Assembly: GCA_965220305.1 (NCBI GenBank)
Contig: OZ244817.1
Span: 1,240,001-1,304,000, forward strand
DNA from: G965220305 sp965220305
GTDB taxonomy: Bacteria; Chloroflexota; Dehalococcoidia; Lucifugimonadales; UBA3495
DNA length: 64,000 bases
Direction of reading: 5' to 3'
Of this stretch, positions 1 to 8,452 are shown in pieces. A program made the position numbers and the translations under genes. The notes below the pieces were generated by a model, which had not been told where the DNA came from, did not search any database, and worked only from the letters and a program-made list of their open reading frames with translations. Positions within the stretch are counted from its first letter, which is position 1; every line of letters starts with the position of its first letter.

Positions 1-469
1 TGGCGGAACCGCACCAGGGAGCAATTCGCTCCACCATGTCGGGAAACATGGCCCCCCAATGGAAGGACTGCTGCGCCCCCATGGAGAACCCGCACACCAG
101 GGCTAGGCGTTGGATGTCGTACTTCTCCGTGACTAGCCGGTGCTGACACATTATGTTGTCGTAGTAGGTTATTCCGGGGAACCTGGCCCGGTCGTAGGGC
201 GGAGGCGTGTTGCTGGGGGAGGACGACAATCCGTTGCCGAAGAGGTTGGGGACTATGATGAAGTACCTCCCCGGGTCCAGGGCCATTCCGGGACCAATCA
301 TCGGCTCGTTGGCCGCATGTTGGGAGCTGAAGAAGGTGGGAAAGACAATGGCGTTGTTTCTCTCCGCGTTCAGGGCCCCGTAAGTCTTGTAGGCCAGAGC
401 AGCGTTGCGAAGGGTCAGTCCGGACTGGAGGACGACGTCGCCAAGCTCAAAAGTTTCGTAGTCGGGCAT
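1..469 (-). CDS. alpha/beta hydrolase, homoserine O-acetyltransferase-like (partial)
   Basis: The 5' part of a gene that runs off the left edge of the window, about 156 residues. It begins MPDYETFELGDV and carries the nucleophile elbow GFSMGAQ near residue 135, with the Ser as expected nucleophile of the alpha/beta-hydrolase fold. The early stretch about a substrate scaffold (LAYKTYGALN) and the later YYDNIM are typical of the MetX/homoserine O-acetyltransferase-like branch, which also contains many hydrolases of unknown substrate. The catalytic Asp and His lie outside the window, so transferase and hydrolase cannot be told apart. The gene is divergent from the molybdenum oxidase gene at 749. 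Confidence 0.75.
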   Translation of the reverse strand, partial: MPDYETFELGDVVLQSGLTLRNAALAYKTYGALNAERNNAIVFPTFFSSQHAANEPMIGPGMALDPGRYFIIVPNLFGNGLSSSPSNTPPPYDRARFPGITYYDNIMCQHRLVTEKYDIQRLALVCGFSMGAQQSFHWGAMFPDMVERIAPWCGSA

Positions 470-748
470 TTCCACAACCTCAGTTATTATTTTGCCATAC
501 TACCACGGAACTACCGCCCACCACGGAGTCTCCGCGCTTTCAAGAGGAGCGGCAACAGTTCCGGCAGATTGACCGGCACTTCGGGGCCAACTACAATGCC
601 AGCATTACAGGAACGCAAACAGACCTCCCGCAAGGCTGCCCCATATTCGTGAAGACCCCGGGCACAGCGGGAAGGCGTCCTTCCAGCAGAACAACGGCCT
701 TCGGACAACATCCTTCAATAGAAAGTTAGCAACGGGGAGGAGTTTTCC

Positions 749-2983
749 ATGACTACATACTCCGTCGTAGGCAAACCCGTAACCCGGGAAGACGGACCGG
801 ACAAAGTATCGGGTAATCATCTTTACGCTGCAGACTTTATTCTGCCGGGCATGATTTGGGGCAAGGCCCTGCGCTGCCCCTTCCCCCACGCCAGGATCGT
901 TAGCATTGACGTGTCCCAGGCTCAACGACTTCCCGGGGTCCACGCTGTTATCACCGGGAAGGACACGGCTGGAATGCGCGTGGGCCGGTACCTGCGGGAC
1001 GTACCCCCTCTGGCTGAGGACAAGGTACGCTTTGTGGGCGAGCGAGTCGCAGCGGTGGCCGCCGATGACCTGGACATTGCCGAAGAGGCCCTGAACCTCA
1101 TTCAGGTGGAATACGAGGAGCTTCCCGCAGTCTTTGACCCGCTGGAGGCGATGGAGCCCGGCGCTCCCCTGGTGCATGATGGCTCGCCCAGCTACGAGAC
1201 CTCTTCGGGGTCGGTCGAACCCACGGGCAACGTCGTTTACCACGATTCATGGTCGGGCGGCAACCTGGAACAGGGTTTCGCCGAATCGGATTTTGTCTTC
1301 GAGCACACCTTCACCACGCCTTGGGTACACCAGGGTTACATGGAGCCCTACACCTGCCTGGTGGACATAGACGACACGGGCCGCATACAGATTTGGGCCA
1401 ACAACAAGCAACCCCACCGCTTGAGGTGGCAGTTGGCCGGCGGTCTGGGGATTCCGGAAGAGCGGATTAAGGTCAACCCCTGCGGTATCGGAGGCGACTT
1501 TGGCGGCAAGGCCGGCGCAATGGACGTGCCCCTGGCCTATGCCCTGGCCCGCGCTTCCGGGCGACCGGTCAAGATGATAATGACCTACATCGAGGAACTG
1601 ATGGCGGGCAACCCCAGGCACCCCTCGATGGTAACGGTAAAGACCGGGGTGAAGCGGAACGGCCAACTCTGGGCGCGCCAGGCCCAGGTGGTGTACAACG
1701 GCGGGGCCTACGGCGGGTTCAGGGGTTCCCTGAACCTGCGGGGAGCATTGCAGGCTGGCGGCGGACCCTACCGCATTCCCCACTTCCAGGTTGACAGTTA
1801 CATGGTCTACACTAACAACCTTCCCTGTGGGTCGTACCGGGCCCCCGGCGAACCCCAGGCCGTGTTTGCGGTGGAGTCGCACACCGACATGATAGCCCGG
1901 GAAATGGGCCTGGACCCCTACGAGTTTCGCCTGCGCAACCTGGTGCGGGACGGAGAGATGTCGGGCACCGGGCAGACTTTCCGACAGGTGAAGGCGGAGG
2001 AAACCCTGCGGCGCGCCGCCCATGAGGGGCAGTGGGCCGAGGCCAAGCCAGGCCCGCACTTTGGCCGGGGCATTGCCATCGGACAGCGGCCCCAGGGGAG
2101 GGCGGTATCAATTGCCCGGGTGGGCATGGACGAGACCGGCAAGGCCATCCTCTATTCTTCGGTACCGGACACCGGGGTGGGCTTTTATACCGTGGGACGA
2201 CAGGTGGTAGCGGAAGACCTGGGCATCAGCGCCGAAGATGTGGCGGTGGTGCACCTGGACACCGACGGCGTCCCCTTCGAGACCGGTGCGGGAGCCGGTA
2301 CCAGCGTCGGGGCTGCATCGGCGGCCCTGGGAGCGGCCCAGGAGGTCCGGGGCCAGCTAACCGGCCTGGCCGCTGAGTTCTACGGCTGGCCCGAGGAAAG
2401 GATAACCTTCCGGGAAGGCCGCGTCTTCGTCGAAGGAGACCCGGAGCGGGGAGTCCCCATCCAGGAGTTGGCCCGGAGGAGCGTAGCCGCCATGGGAGAG
2501 CCCATAATGGGTGAGAACACCACCACCGCCGAGGAAACCGACGTGACTTCCTTCTGCGCCCAGGTGGCTGAGGTTGAAGTAGACCCGGATACCGGACAAA
2601 TAACCGTACACAAAATTGTTACGGTCCATGACGTGGGCACTGTCATCAACCCTCTGGGGCACCAGGGTCAGATTGACGGAGCGGTCATCCAGGGGCTGGG
2701 CTATGCCCTGATGGAGGGGTTAGAAGCCGAAGACGGGCGAATATCGACGCTGAGCTTGGGAGAGGTCAAGCTGCCATCCATATGGGACATTCCCGAACTG
2801 GTGACGGTATTGGTGGAATCCCAGGGGGGCAACGGGCCGTTTGACGGCAAGGCCATCGGGGAGAACCCCATCTCTCCGGTAGCTCCCGCCGTGGCCAACG
2901 CCGTGTACGACGCCATCGGGGTACGCATCCAGGACTTGCCCCTTACGGCGGAGAAGGTGCGGCTGAACCAGCGCAACGCATAG
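749..2983 (+). CDS. xanthine dehydrogenase/aldehyde oxidase family, molybdopterin-binding subunit
   Basis: A 744-residue large subunit of the xanthine-oxidase family, which hydroxylates an aldehyde or N-heterocycle at a molybdenum cofactor. The N-terminal a/b hammerhead domain starts at GKPVTREDGPDKVSG. Cofactor-binding motifs include GGDFGGKAG near residue 247 and SYRAPGEPQ near 360. The C-terminal AIGENP near 705 carries the expected catalytic Glu. A good ribosome binding site (ggggagga) precedes the ATG. The length fits the family. No FAD or 2Fe-2S subunit gene is next to it, so its partners must be elsewhere or absent. The substrate cannot be told from sequence. Confidence 0.9.
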   Translation: MTTYSVVGKPVTREDGPDKVSGNHLYAADFILPGMIWGKALRCPFPHARIVSIDVSQAQRLPGVHAVITGKDTAGMRVGRYLRDVPPLAEDKVRFVGERVAAVAADDLDIAEEALNLIQVEYEELPAVFDPLEAMEPGAPLVHDGSPSYETSSGSVEPTGNVVYHDSWSGGNLEQGFAESDFVFEHTFTTPWVHQGYMEPYTCLVDIDDTGRIQIWANNKQPHRLRWQLAGGLGIPEERIKVNPCGIGGDFGGKAGAMDVPLAYALARASGRPVKMIMTYIEELMAGNPRHPSMVTVKTGVKRNGQLWARQAQVVYNGGAYGGFRGSLNLRGALQAGGGPYRIPHFQVDSYMVYTNNLPCGSYRAPGEPQAVFAVESHTDMIAREMGLDPYEFRLRNLVRDGEMSGTGQTFRQVKAEETLRRAAHEGQWAEAKPGPHFGRGIAIGQRPQGRAVSIARVGMDETGKAILYSSVPDTGVGFYTVGRQVVAEDLGISAEDVAVVHLDTDGVPFETGAGAGTSVGAASAALGAAQEVRGQLTGLAAEFYGWPEERITFREGRVFVEGDPERGVPIQELARRSVAAMGEPIMGENTTTAEETDVTSFCAQVAEVEVDPDTGQITVHKIVTVHDVGTVINPLGHQGQIDGAVIQGLGYALMEGLEAEDGRISTLSLGEVKLPSIWDIPELVTVLVESQGGNGPFDGKAIGENPISPVAPAVANAVYDAIGVRIQDLPLTAEKVRLNQRNA

Positions 2984-3085
2984 CGGCGACCAACCGGCAG
3001 CCAAGGGTCTTTCTCTCTACGAGTTAGGGTAACGTGGCGGCTGAATTGTCGCCACGCCAATCGGGCCTTTTCTACTGCCGGCGCG

Positions 3086-3406
3086 CTATTTCCACTGGTC
3101 GTCGGGAGGCCAGATGTTGGTAGCTCCCCTTCCTGCGCCTTGGAGCCCGCCCTGCTCTCGCCAATCGGCGGTGGCGTCCCTCCACTTGGTGAAGTGGGGC
3201 GCTTGAGTGTGGGCCTGAAAGGCGGCCTCGTCCCGGTAGACCTCGTAGAGCCAAACTCTGTTGGGGTCCTCGGCATCCTGGATTACGTCAAACCTCAGGC
3301 AGCCCGGTTCGTTATTTACCGAGCCGCGAGCGTCCTCAATCATTTCTTGGATGAACTGTTCCTTGAATCCTTCCTTTATCTGGATAGGAGCAACTACGAC
3401 GTACAT
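3086..3406 (-). CDS. antibiotic biosynthesis monooxygenase (ABM) domain protein
   Basis: A 106-residue single-domain protein of the dimeric alpha/beta-barrel ABM/YgiN group. It starts MYVVVAPIQIKEG and contains the family-like middle section EPGCLRFDVIQDAEDPNRVWLYE cut here to its key features: an EPGCL turn, then a W-x-Y-E strand. Members are small oxygenases or quinol-handling enzymes, often with no known substrate. I chose the internal ATG at 3404-3406 because AGGAGGGG lies 2 bases upstream on the minus strand; a longer reading from 3475 has no such site. It lies alone, convergent with the oxidase gene. Confidence 0.75.
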   Translation of the reverse strand: MYVVVAPIQIKEGFKEQFIQEMIEDARGSVNNEPGCLRFDVIQDAEDPNRVWLYEVYRDEAAFQAHTQAPHFTKWRDATADWREQGGLQGAGRGATNIWPPDDQWK

Positions 3407-3495
3407 GACCCCTCCTGTGTGACCTGTCATGGGGACCGTAGCTGGCAGTGTACAAGGGGCGACCAACCCCGTCAACGAGCCCGGGCCTAACGGTT

Positions 3496-3679
3496 CAGGG
3501 CCTTTTCATTTTCAGCAAATGTCATTCTGAGCGAAGCGAAGAATCTGAAATCCCTCATCCGGGACCTCGTCCGAGTACCGAAGAAAAGCGATGTGGGCAA
3601 GAACTTTAGATTCTTCGCTCTGCTCAGAATGACAGAAAAGTACGGGATGACCAGGTGAGACGAGAATGAAAAGGCCCGG
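3496..3679. mobile_element. MITE-like element, copy 1 (184 bp)
   Basis: Non-coding element with inverted ends (CAGGGCCTTTTCATT at the left, AATGAAAAGGCCC at the right) and a strongly palindromic inside that contains CATTCTGAGCGAAGCG and its near complement. It is flanked by cctaacggtt (3486-3495) and cccaacggtt (3680-3689), a 10-bp target duplication with one mismatch. Its interior is, as far as I can read it, identical to that of the copy at 53136. Confidence 0.85.
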
Positions 3680-3943
3680 CCCAACGGTTGACCGCACTTT
3701 CTGGAAAGGGTAAGGTGGCTGTCTTAGGTCGACGAATGCTGACGCGTCAAGGGCCTCTTGGAGGCTCTTCGGCGAGGGCCAAGGACTCGATAGCCTACGA
3801 GGACCAGGCTGGCCGCCCCCGTGTTTTTACAATTCGTTCTGCCGGGGTAGCCATAGCCCCAATTGGTTAGGCGGATGTCCCGGTATTGTTGGGGCATCGA
3901 CCCGGCCCAACCCGGGTACGTCTCTTGAGGGAGGGAAGTCCGC

Positions 3944-5212
3944 TTGCGCCGTCCGACTTCCGGCATTCCCGTTTTGGCGGTCCTGCAGAACCGTGACTTC
4001 CGCGTCCTCTGGTCGGCCCGGACGGTCCATGAAGTCTCCCGCCGGATGGAACTTCTGGCACTGGGCTACCTCATCCTGCAACTGACCGATTCGGCCTTCC
4101 AGGTGGGACTGATAGCCGTCTTCCTGAATGCGCCCCGTCCCGTCCTATCCCTCTTCGCCGGGCTGGTGGCGGACCGGCTCAACCGCCGTCACATGCTGGT
4201 GGGCGTACATATCGTATACTTCGTCATAACCACAATCATCCTCTCCCTTTTGATTACCGGCAACATCCAGCCCTGGCAGGTCTTCATCGCCATTCTGGTC
4301 CAGGGCTCCGCGAAAGTGCTGGATGACCCGTGCCGACGCACGGTCATATTTGACCTGGCCGGGCAGGACCGCATAGCCAGCGCCATGTCCCTGGAAACCA
4401 TCACCAACAACTGCGGCAAGATACTGGGGCCGCTGTTGGGGGGCGTCTTGATTGCCAGCGTTGGGTTCACCGGCGTCTTCGCCGTTCTGGTGGCCCTGGA
4501 CCTGGTTTCCATGCTGCTGGTTGTCCTGCTCCGGTTGCCGAATAGCGGGCCCACCCTCGGAGTACAAGCCTCGGTGTGGCGCGGTCTGGTAGAGGGGGTG
4601 CGGCACTCCGTATCCAATAGGATGGTGCTGGGCGTACTGTGGATGTCATTGATTATGAATGCCCTGGTTTTCCCCATCCAGTATTTCATCCCGGTAATCG
4701 CCAGCGACCTGTTACAGGTTGGGCCAACTCTGGGCGGATTGCTGGGTTCCGCCGAGGGTTTCGGAACGTTGATTGGAGCCTCCATCATCGCTCCACGGAG
4801 GAACATCGGGCACCACGGGCGCTTGTTCGTCGCCGGCGCATTGGCCGTGGCAATGGCGGTGACCCTGGTAGCCTGGTCGCCCTGGTTCATCGTCTCCTTT
4901 ACCCTGCTGCTCCTGGGAGGAGTGGGGCAAGCCGGGTTCAGCACCATGCAGAGTTCAATTTTGCTGCTGGCCTCCCAGCCGGAGCTTCGGGGACGGGTAA
5001 TGGGTTCCCAGGGGCTGGTGAACGGCGCGGGCCACCTGTTGGGAGGCACCGAAATTGGGGCGGTGGCCGGAGCTTTCGGCATATCCCTGGCCATTGGCCT
5101 CAACGCCGGCGCGGGGCTGCTGATGTTCCTGCCGGTGGTAATGTTCACACCCCTGTTGTGGCAGCGGCTGGGCGCCACGCCTACCCGAACTCGAACCCGG
5201 GGAGGTGATTGA
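3944..5212 (+). CDS. MFS transporter, EntS/MFS_3-like exporter
   Basis: A 422-residue major facilitator protein with about twelve hydrophobic segments and the loop ADRLNRRHMLVG near residue 85, which matches the MFS motif A between TM2 and TM3. The opening LQNRDFRVLWSARTVHEVSRRM is characteristic of the MFS_3 group (enterobactin exporter EntS and related drug/siderophore exporters). The start is a TTG at 3944 with gagggaggg about 10 bases upstream; no ATG fits better. The substrate is unknown and no biosynthetic genes are nearby. Confidence 0.85.
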   Translation: MRRPTSGIPVLAVLQNRDFRVLWSARTVHEVSRRMELLALGYLILQLTDSAFQVGLIAVFLNAPRPVLSLFAGLVADRLNRRHMLVGVHIVYFVITTIILSLLITGNIQPWQVFIAILVQGSAKVLDDPCRRTVIFDLAGQDRIASAMSLETITNNCGKILGPLLGGVLIASVGFTGVFAVLVALDLVSMLLVVLLRLPNSGPTLGVQASVWRGLVEGVRHSVSNRMVLGVLWMSLIMNALVFPIQYFIPVIASDLLQVGPTLGGLLGSAEGFGTLIGASIIAPRRNIGHHGRLFVAGALAVAMAVTLVAWSPWFIVSFTLLLLGGVGQAGFSTMQSSILLLASQPELRGRVMGSQGLVNGAGHLLGGTEIGAVAGAFGISLAIGLNAGAGLLMFLPVVMFTPLLWQRLGATPTRTRTRGGD

Positions 5213-5740
5213 ACAATGGGCGAGGCGGCGCATCGGCGCAATTGAGAGCAGCTACCTCCTCCGAGGCCGGGTCCGGCTCGCACCGGCGCACAGCGGGAAT
5301 ATATCTAAATGGTGTCCCCGTAAAGATCGGACCACAGATTCCACGTCAATCGCATAATGGATTGCGAGGGGCCCGTCATTCCCGCGAAAGCGGGAAACCA
5401 GCTACCCGATTCAACGGTTCTGTCCACTTTTATGACCCTTCGGACAGGTATGGGTCCCGGTCAGGCCCTGGAACCGGGCCGGCTCTTCGTCAGAGCAACG
5501 GAAAGCTCGTTGCTAATATGCGATAGCCCTGGCACAAATTCCAGGCCAATTGACAGGGTGTAGCACCGCTCTTTAGACTACCGATTAACCCCAGTAAAGT
5601 TAACCCCGGCAAGGCAGGGAAGGCGCGGCCAAGCTGTAGCGCCGACGCCACCCCCGCGAGAACCCAAGGGCCACCGTTTTTCCTGGGCGTCTCCGGCTTT
5701 CAGCGGCGGACTCGGAAATTCCCCGAGAAAGGAGGGCATC
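5213..5740. other. intergenic stretch with a degenerate repeat
   Basis: No convincing gene. About 5376-5560 holds a degenerate repeat that starts gtcattcccgcgaaagcggg and shares its order of blocks with 12686-12860 (for instance cccgattcaac, ggtatgggtcccgg, gccggctcttcg, acggaaa, ctggc). The ribosome binding site of the next gene closes the stretch. Confidence 0.6.
5376..5560. repeat. degenerate interspersed repeat, family 2, copy A
   Basis: Matches the segment at 12686-12860 over most of its length by eye, with many substitutions. The start cattcccgcgaaagcgggaa is a small inverted repeat of a type often found dispersed in bacterial genomes. No coding capacity. Confidence 0.6.
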
Positions 5741-6439
5741 ATGCCAGTAATAACCATAAATGGGCCCATCGGTGGCGGCGCAGTTACCATAGGGCAGGCA
5801 GTAGCCAACGAGTTGCAGATAAGCTTCGTGGACCGCCTGGTGTTCACCCAAGCGGCGCGCCTGGTCGGTTCGCCGGTGGGCACCCTCATCGACAAGGAGC
5901 AGCGGGTGGTGCGCTTCCGGGAACGCCTGGGACGCTTTGTGCAGTCAATGCTGGAGCGGTCGGCATCCGCCGGTGTGGATGGCGAGCCCTACTTTGGGCC
6001 CGGCGTGGAGACGCTGCCCCGGGAGTTCTACACCCAGGGCGCTGGCGACCCCTCACCCAGCCAGGGCGTCGATGACCGAGTATTCATCGAAGCTACTACC
6101 GCCGTGGTGAAGGACCTGTACCAGAAGGGCGACGTGGTAATCATAGGGCGCGGCGCAAACATAATCCTGGCCGACACTCCTGATGTCATCCACATCGGGC
6201 TGCTGGCCCCGCTGGAAGTGCGGGCGGAAACCCTGGCCCAGCGGGAACACCTGGAGCCGGAGGATGCCCGAACCTACGTGGAAGAGTTGGAGCAGGCCCG
6301 AATAACTTTCTTCCGGAAATATTTCCAGGTCCATCCCAACGAGCCGAACCTGTACCACATGATGCTAAACATGGCCCACATGCAGCCCAGCACGGCCACG
6401 GACATCATTGTCAGCACCGTCAGGAGCGTGGCCCTGTGA
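5741..6439 (+). CDS. cytidylate kinase-like family protein
   Basis: A 232-residue protein that opens MPVITINGPIGGGAVTIG, a P-loop-like glycine-rich loop at residues 8-16, and carries IGRGANIIL near residue 142. This fits the cytidylate-kinase-like family (a P-loop NTPase group distinct from true Cmk). The usual Lys-Ser/Thr of a Walker A motif is not seen in the loop (GGGAVT), so nucleotide binding may differ. AGGAGG precedes the ATG at good spacing. Function in the cell is unknown; it is probably not the housekeeping CMP kinase. Confidence 0.75.
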   Translation: MPVITINGPIGGGAVTIGQAVANELQISFVDRLVFTQAARLVGSPVGTLIDKEQRVVRFRERLGRFVQSMLERSASAGVDGEPYFGPGVETLPREFYTQGAGDPSPSQGVDDRVFIEATTAVVKDLYQKGDVVIIGRGANIILADTPDVIHIGLLAPLEVRAETLAQREHLEPEDARTYVEELEQARITFFRKYFQVHPNEPNLYHMMLNMAHMQPSTATDIIVSTVRSVAL

Positions 6440-6542
6440 ACCTGGGGCAACCTGTTGCCATTGGTGGCCGGTCAGGGACTCCGCGTCGCGTCCAACCCCT
6501 CATACGGTCACGCTCAAAGAGGAACAATTGGGGGAGCGTCCA

Positions 6543-7403
6543 ATGACCAACGCTGCCGGGCAACATCCTCAGCCTTCCCTGGGAGCGGCAGAGTACCTGG
6601 AGAAGACCCTCGATTGGTCGGAGCAGGTCCGGCAGAGGACTCGCACCGAGTTGGACGTTCCCTACGGCCCGGCAGACCGGCAGAAACTGGACCTCTACCT
6701 ACCGGACCAAATTGGACCAGGGTTGGTCCCCGTGTTCCTGTTTCTCCACGGTGGCTACTGGGTGGTAGGACACAAGGACATCCTGGGCTTTATGGCCCCG
6801 CCCATCATTGGCGCGCCAGCCATATTTGTTGCGGCGGGATACCGCATGGCTCCCGCAGCCAAGTACCCGGCCCAGGTGGACGATTGCCGCAGCGCCCTGG
6901 CTTGGGTGTACCGGAATATCGGCGGCTACGGCGGCGACCCGGACCGGATATTCGTCGGGGGCCATTCGGCGGGAGGCCACCTAGCGGCCCTTATCACGTT
7001 ACAGACCGACCGGCTGGAAAGTTTCCAGCTTCCCCAGGATGTGGTAAAGGGCTGCTTTCCGGTGAGCGGGGTATTCGACCTGGCTAACGTTCCACCCGAC
7101 CGCCGCGAAGCATTTCTGGAGTCCCCCCGCTACGTTGAAGAGGCCAGCCCGCTGCACAACACTCCCGGCAATACGACGCCCTTCCTGTTGGAGATTGGAG
7201 AAAATGACTTCCCCAACTTGCGGGTCGATCACCTAGCCATGCTGGCGGCCCTCCGGGCTCACGGAGGGCCTGTAGCCGAGCTGGAACGATTGGGCCACAA
7301 CCACTTCGAGATTAGCCTAGACCACGGCGACCCGAACAGCCCCTGGGTGGCAGAGGTTCTGGAATGGGTGACCAATGGCCCACCCCCAAGGCCCCAAAGC
7401 TAG
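6543..7403 (+). CDS. alpha/beta hydrolase, kynurenine-formamidase/esterase-like
   Basis: A 286-residue hydrolase with HGGYW near residue 68 (oxyanion hole of the hormone-sensitive-lipase and arylformamidase type), the nucleophile elbow GHSAGG near 140, an Asp in GENDF near 220 and a His in GHNHFE near 252. The triad is complete. I use the ATG at 6543 with gggggag upstream; the open frame extends to 6408 but that part overlaps the previous gene and lacks a binding site. Arylformamidase activity would fit the tryptophan genes next door, but esterase is equally possible. Its stop overlaps the end of convergent trpG. Confidence 0.8.
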   Translation: MTNAAGQHPQPSLGAAEYLEKTLDWSEQVRQRTRTELDVPYGPADRQKLDLYLPDQIGPGLVPVFLFLHGGYWVVGHKDILGFMAPPIIGAPAIFVAAGYRMAPAAKYPAQVDDCRSALAWVYRNIGGYGGDPDRIFVGGHSAGGHLAALITLQTDRLESFQLPQDVVKGCFPVSGVFDLANVPPDRREAFLESPRYVEEASPLHNTPGNTTPFLLEIGENDFPNLRVDHLAMLAALRAHGGPVAELERLGHNHFEISLDHGDPNSPWVAEVLEWVTNGPPPRPQS

Positions 7404-7987
7404 GCAGAAGGATTGGCCGCCGCCACCCGGTCCAGAAAGTTCTGCAACAGGTCATGCCCCACCGGCGTCATTATAGATTCCGGGTGGAATTGCACTCCCT
7501 CGACTGGGTGCTCCCGGTGCCGCAGCCCCATGATCAGGCCGTCATCCGTCCAAGCGGTCACTTCCAAGGACTCGGGCAGGTCCTCCCGGTAGACGATTAG
7601 CGAATGGTACCGGATGGCCTCGAAGGGGTTGGGCAGCCCGCTCAGGACCCCCTGGCCGGTGTGGTTAATCATGGAGGTCTTGCCGTGCCGGATTTCTGGG
7701 GCCCGGTCCACCGTGCCGCCGTAAACCTCTCCGATGCACTGGTGGCCGAGGCACACGCCCAGCACCGGCAGCCTGGGGCCAAAGCTGCGGATTACATCGT
7801 TGGATATGCCCGCCTCGTGGGGAGTGCAGGGGCCCGGCGAGATGATGATTCCCTCGGGAGCCATATCCTCGATGTCTTCCAGGGTAATCTTGTCGTTCCG
7901 CACCGTCTCCACCTGGGCCCCCAACTCTGATAGGTACTGGTACAGGTTGTAGGTGAAGCTGTCGTAGTTGTCCAAAAGTAGCAGCAT
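7400..7987 (-). CDS. trpG: anthranilate synthase component II (glutamine amidotransferase)
   Basis: A 195-residue class I glutamine amidotransferase that supplies ammonia from glutamine to the TrpE subunit. It starts MLLLLDNYDSFTYNL, which is family-typical. The triad is visible: Cys79 in GVCLGHQ, His168 and Glu170 in FHPES. Length is normal. It could also serve as PabA for folate synthesis, as in many bacteria. The start overlaps the stop of the VOC gene (TGATG), so the two are likely co-translated in one operon with trpE under the T-box at 10.45-10.84 kb. Confidence 0.92.
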   Translation of the reverse strand: MLLLLDNYDSFTYNLYQYLSELGAQVETVRNDKITLEDIEDMAPEGIIISPGPCTPHEAGISNDVIRSFGPRLPVLGVCLGHQCIGEVYGGTVDRAPEIRHGKTSMINHTGQGVLSGLPNPFEAIRYHSLIVYREDLPESLEVTAWTDDGLIMGLRHREHPVEGVQFHPESIMTPVGHDLLQNFLDRVAAANPSA

Positions 7988-8427
7988 CAGAGCAGCTCCA
8001 CAAATTCCAGCCAGTTGCCGTCCGGGTCCTGGGCGTAGATCACCTTGCGGAACAACCTGCCGTTCTCGTCGTAATTGTCGGCGGGAGGATTGATGGGACG
8101 CAGCCCCCGCTGGGACTTGTCGGCGTAGAATTCGTCCAGGTCCTCGACGTAGAAGGCCAGGTGGGCCGCTCCCAGGTCGTTGCGGCTGATGCCGCCCGGC
8201 CCGCTGGCAGGGTTGATGTACTGGATTAGCTCCAACTGGTGCCCCTCTCCCAAGTCAACAAACGCCCCCTTGATGTGGGCGCCTTCAAAGCCCAAGACCT
8301 GGTCGATGAAGGGGCCTTCCCGTTCCATCCGCATCACCACGTTCAGCCCCAACACGTTGCTGTAGAAGTCCACCGCCTCCTCCACGTCGTCGACGATGAA
8401 CCCGGTGTGAAAGAAAGACTTTAGCAT
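7987..8427 (-). CDS. VOC (glyoxalase/bleomycin-resistance fold) protein inside the trp operon
   Basis: A 146-residue vicinal-oxygen-chelate protein. It begins MLKSFFHTGFIVDDVEEAVDF, the classic first betaalphabeta unit, and ends with DPDGNWLEFVELL. Possible metal ligands are His7, Glu in LELIQ near 77, His in AAHLAF near 95 and Glu in the terminal LEFVE. Such folds act as isomerases, lyases or dioxygenases, so the reaction is open. It sits tightly between trpE and trpG (25 bases after trpE, one shared base with trpG), which suggests a linked role or shared regulation. Confidence 0.8.
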   Translation of the reverse strand: MLKSFFHTGFIVDDVEEAVDFYSNVLGLNVVMRMEREGPFIDQVLGFEGAHIKGAFVDLGEGHQLELIQYINPASGPGGISRNDLGAAHLAFYVEDLDEFYADKSQRGLRPINPPADNYDENGRLFRKVIYAQDPDGNWLEFVELL

Positions 8428-8452
8428 GGGCCACTTTCTCCTACGAATTTAA

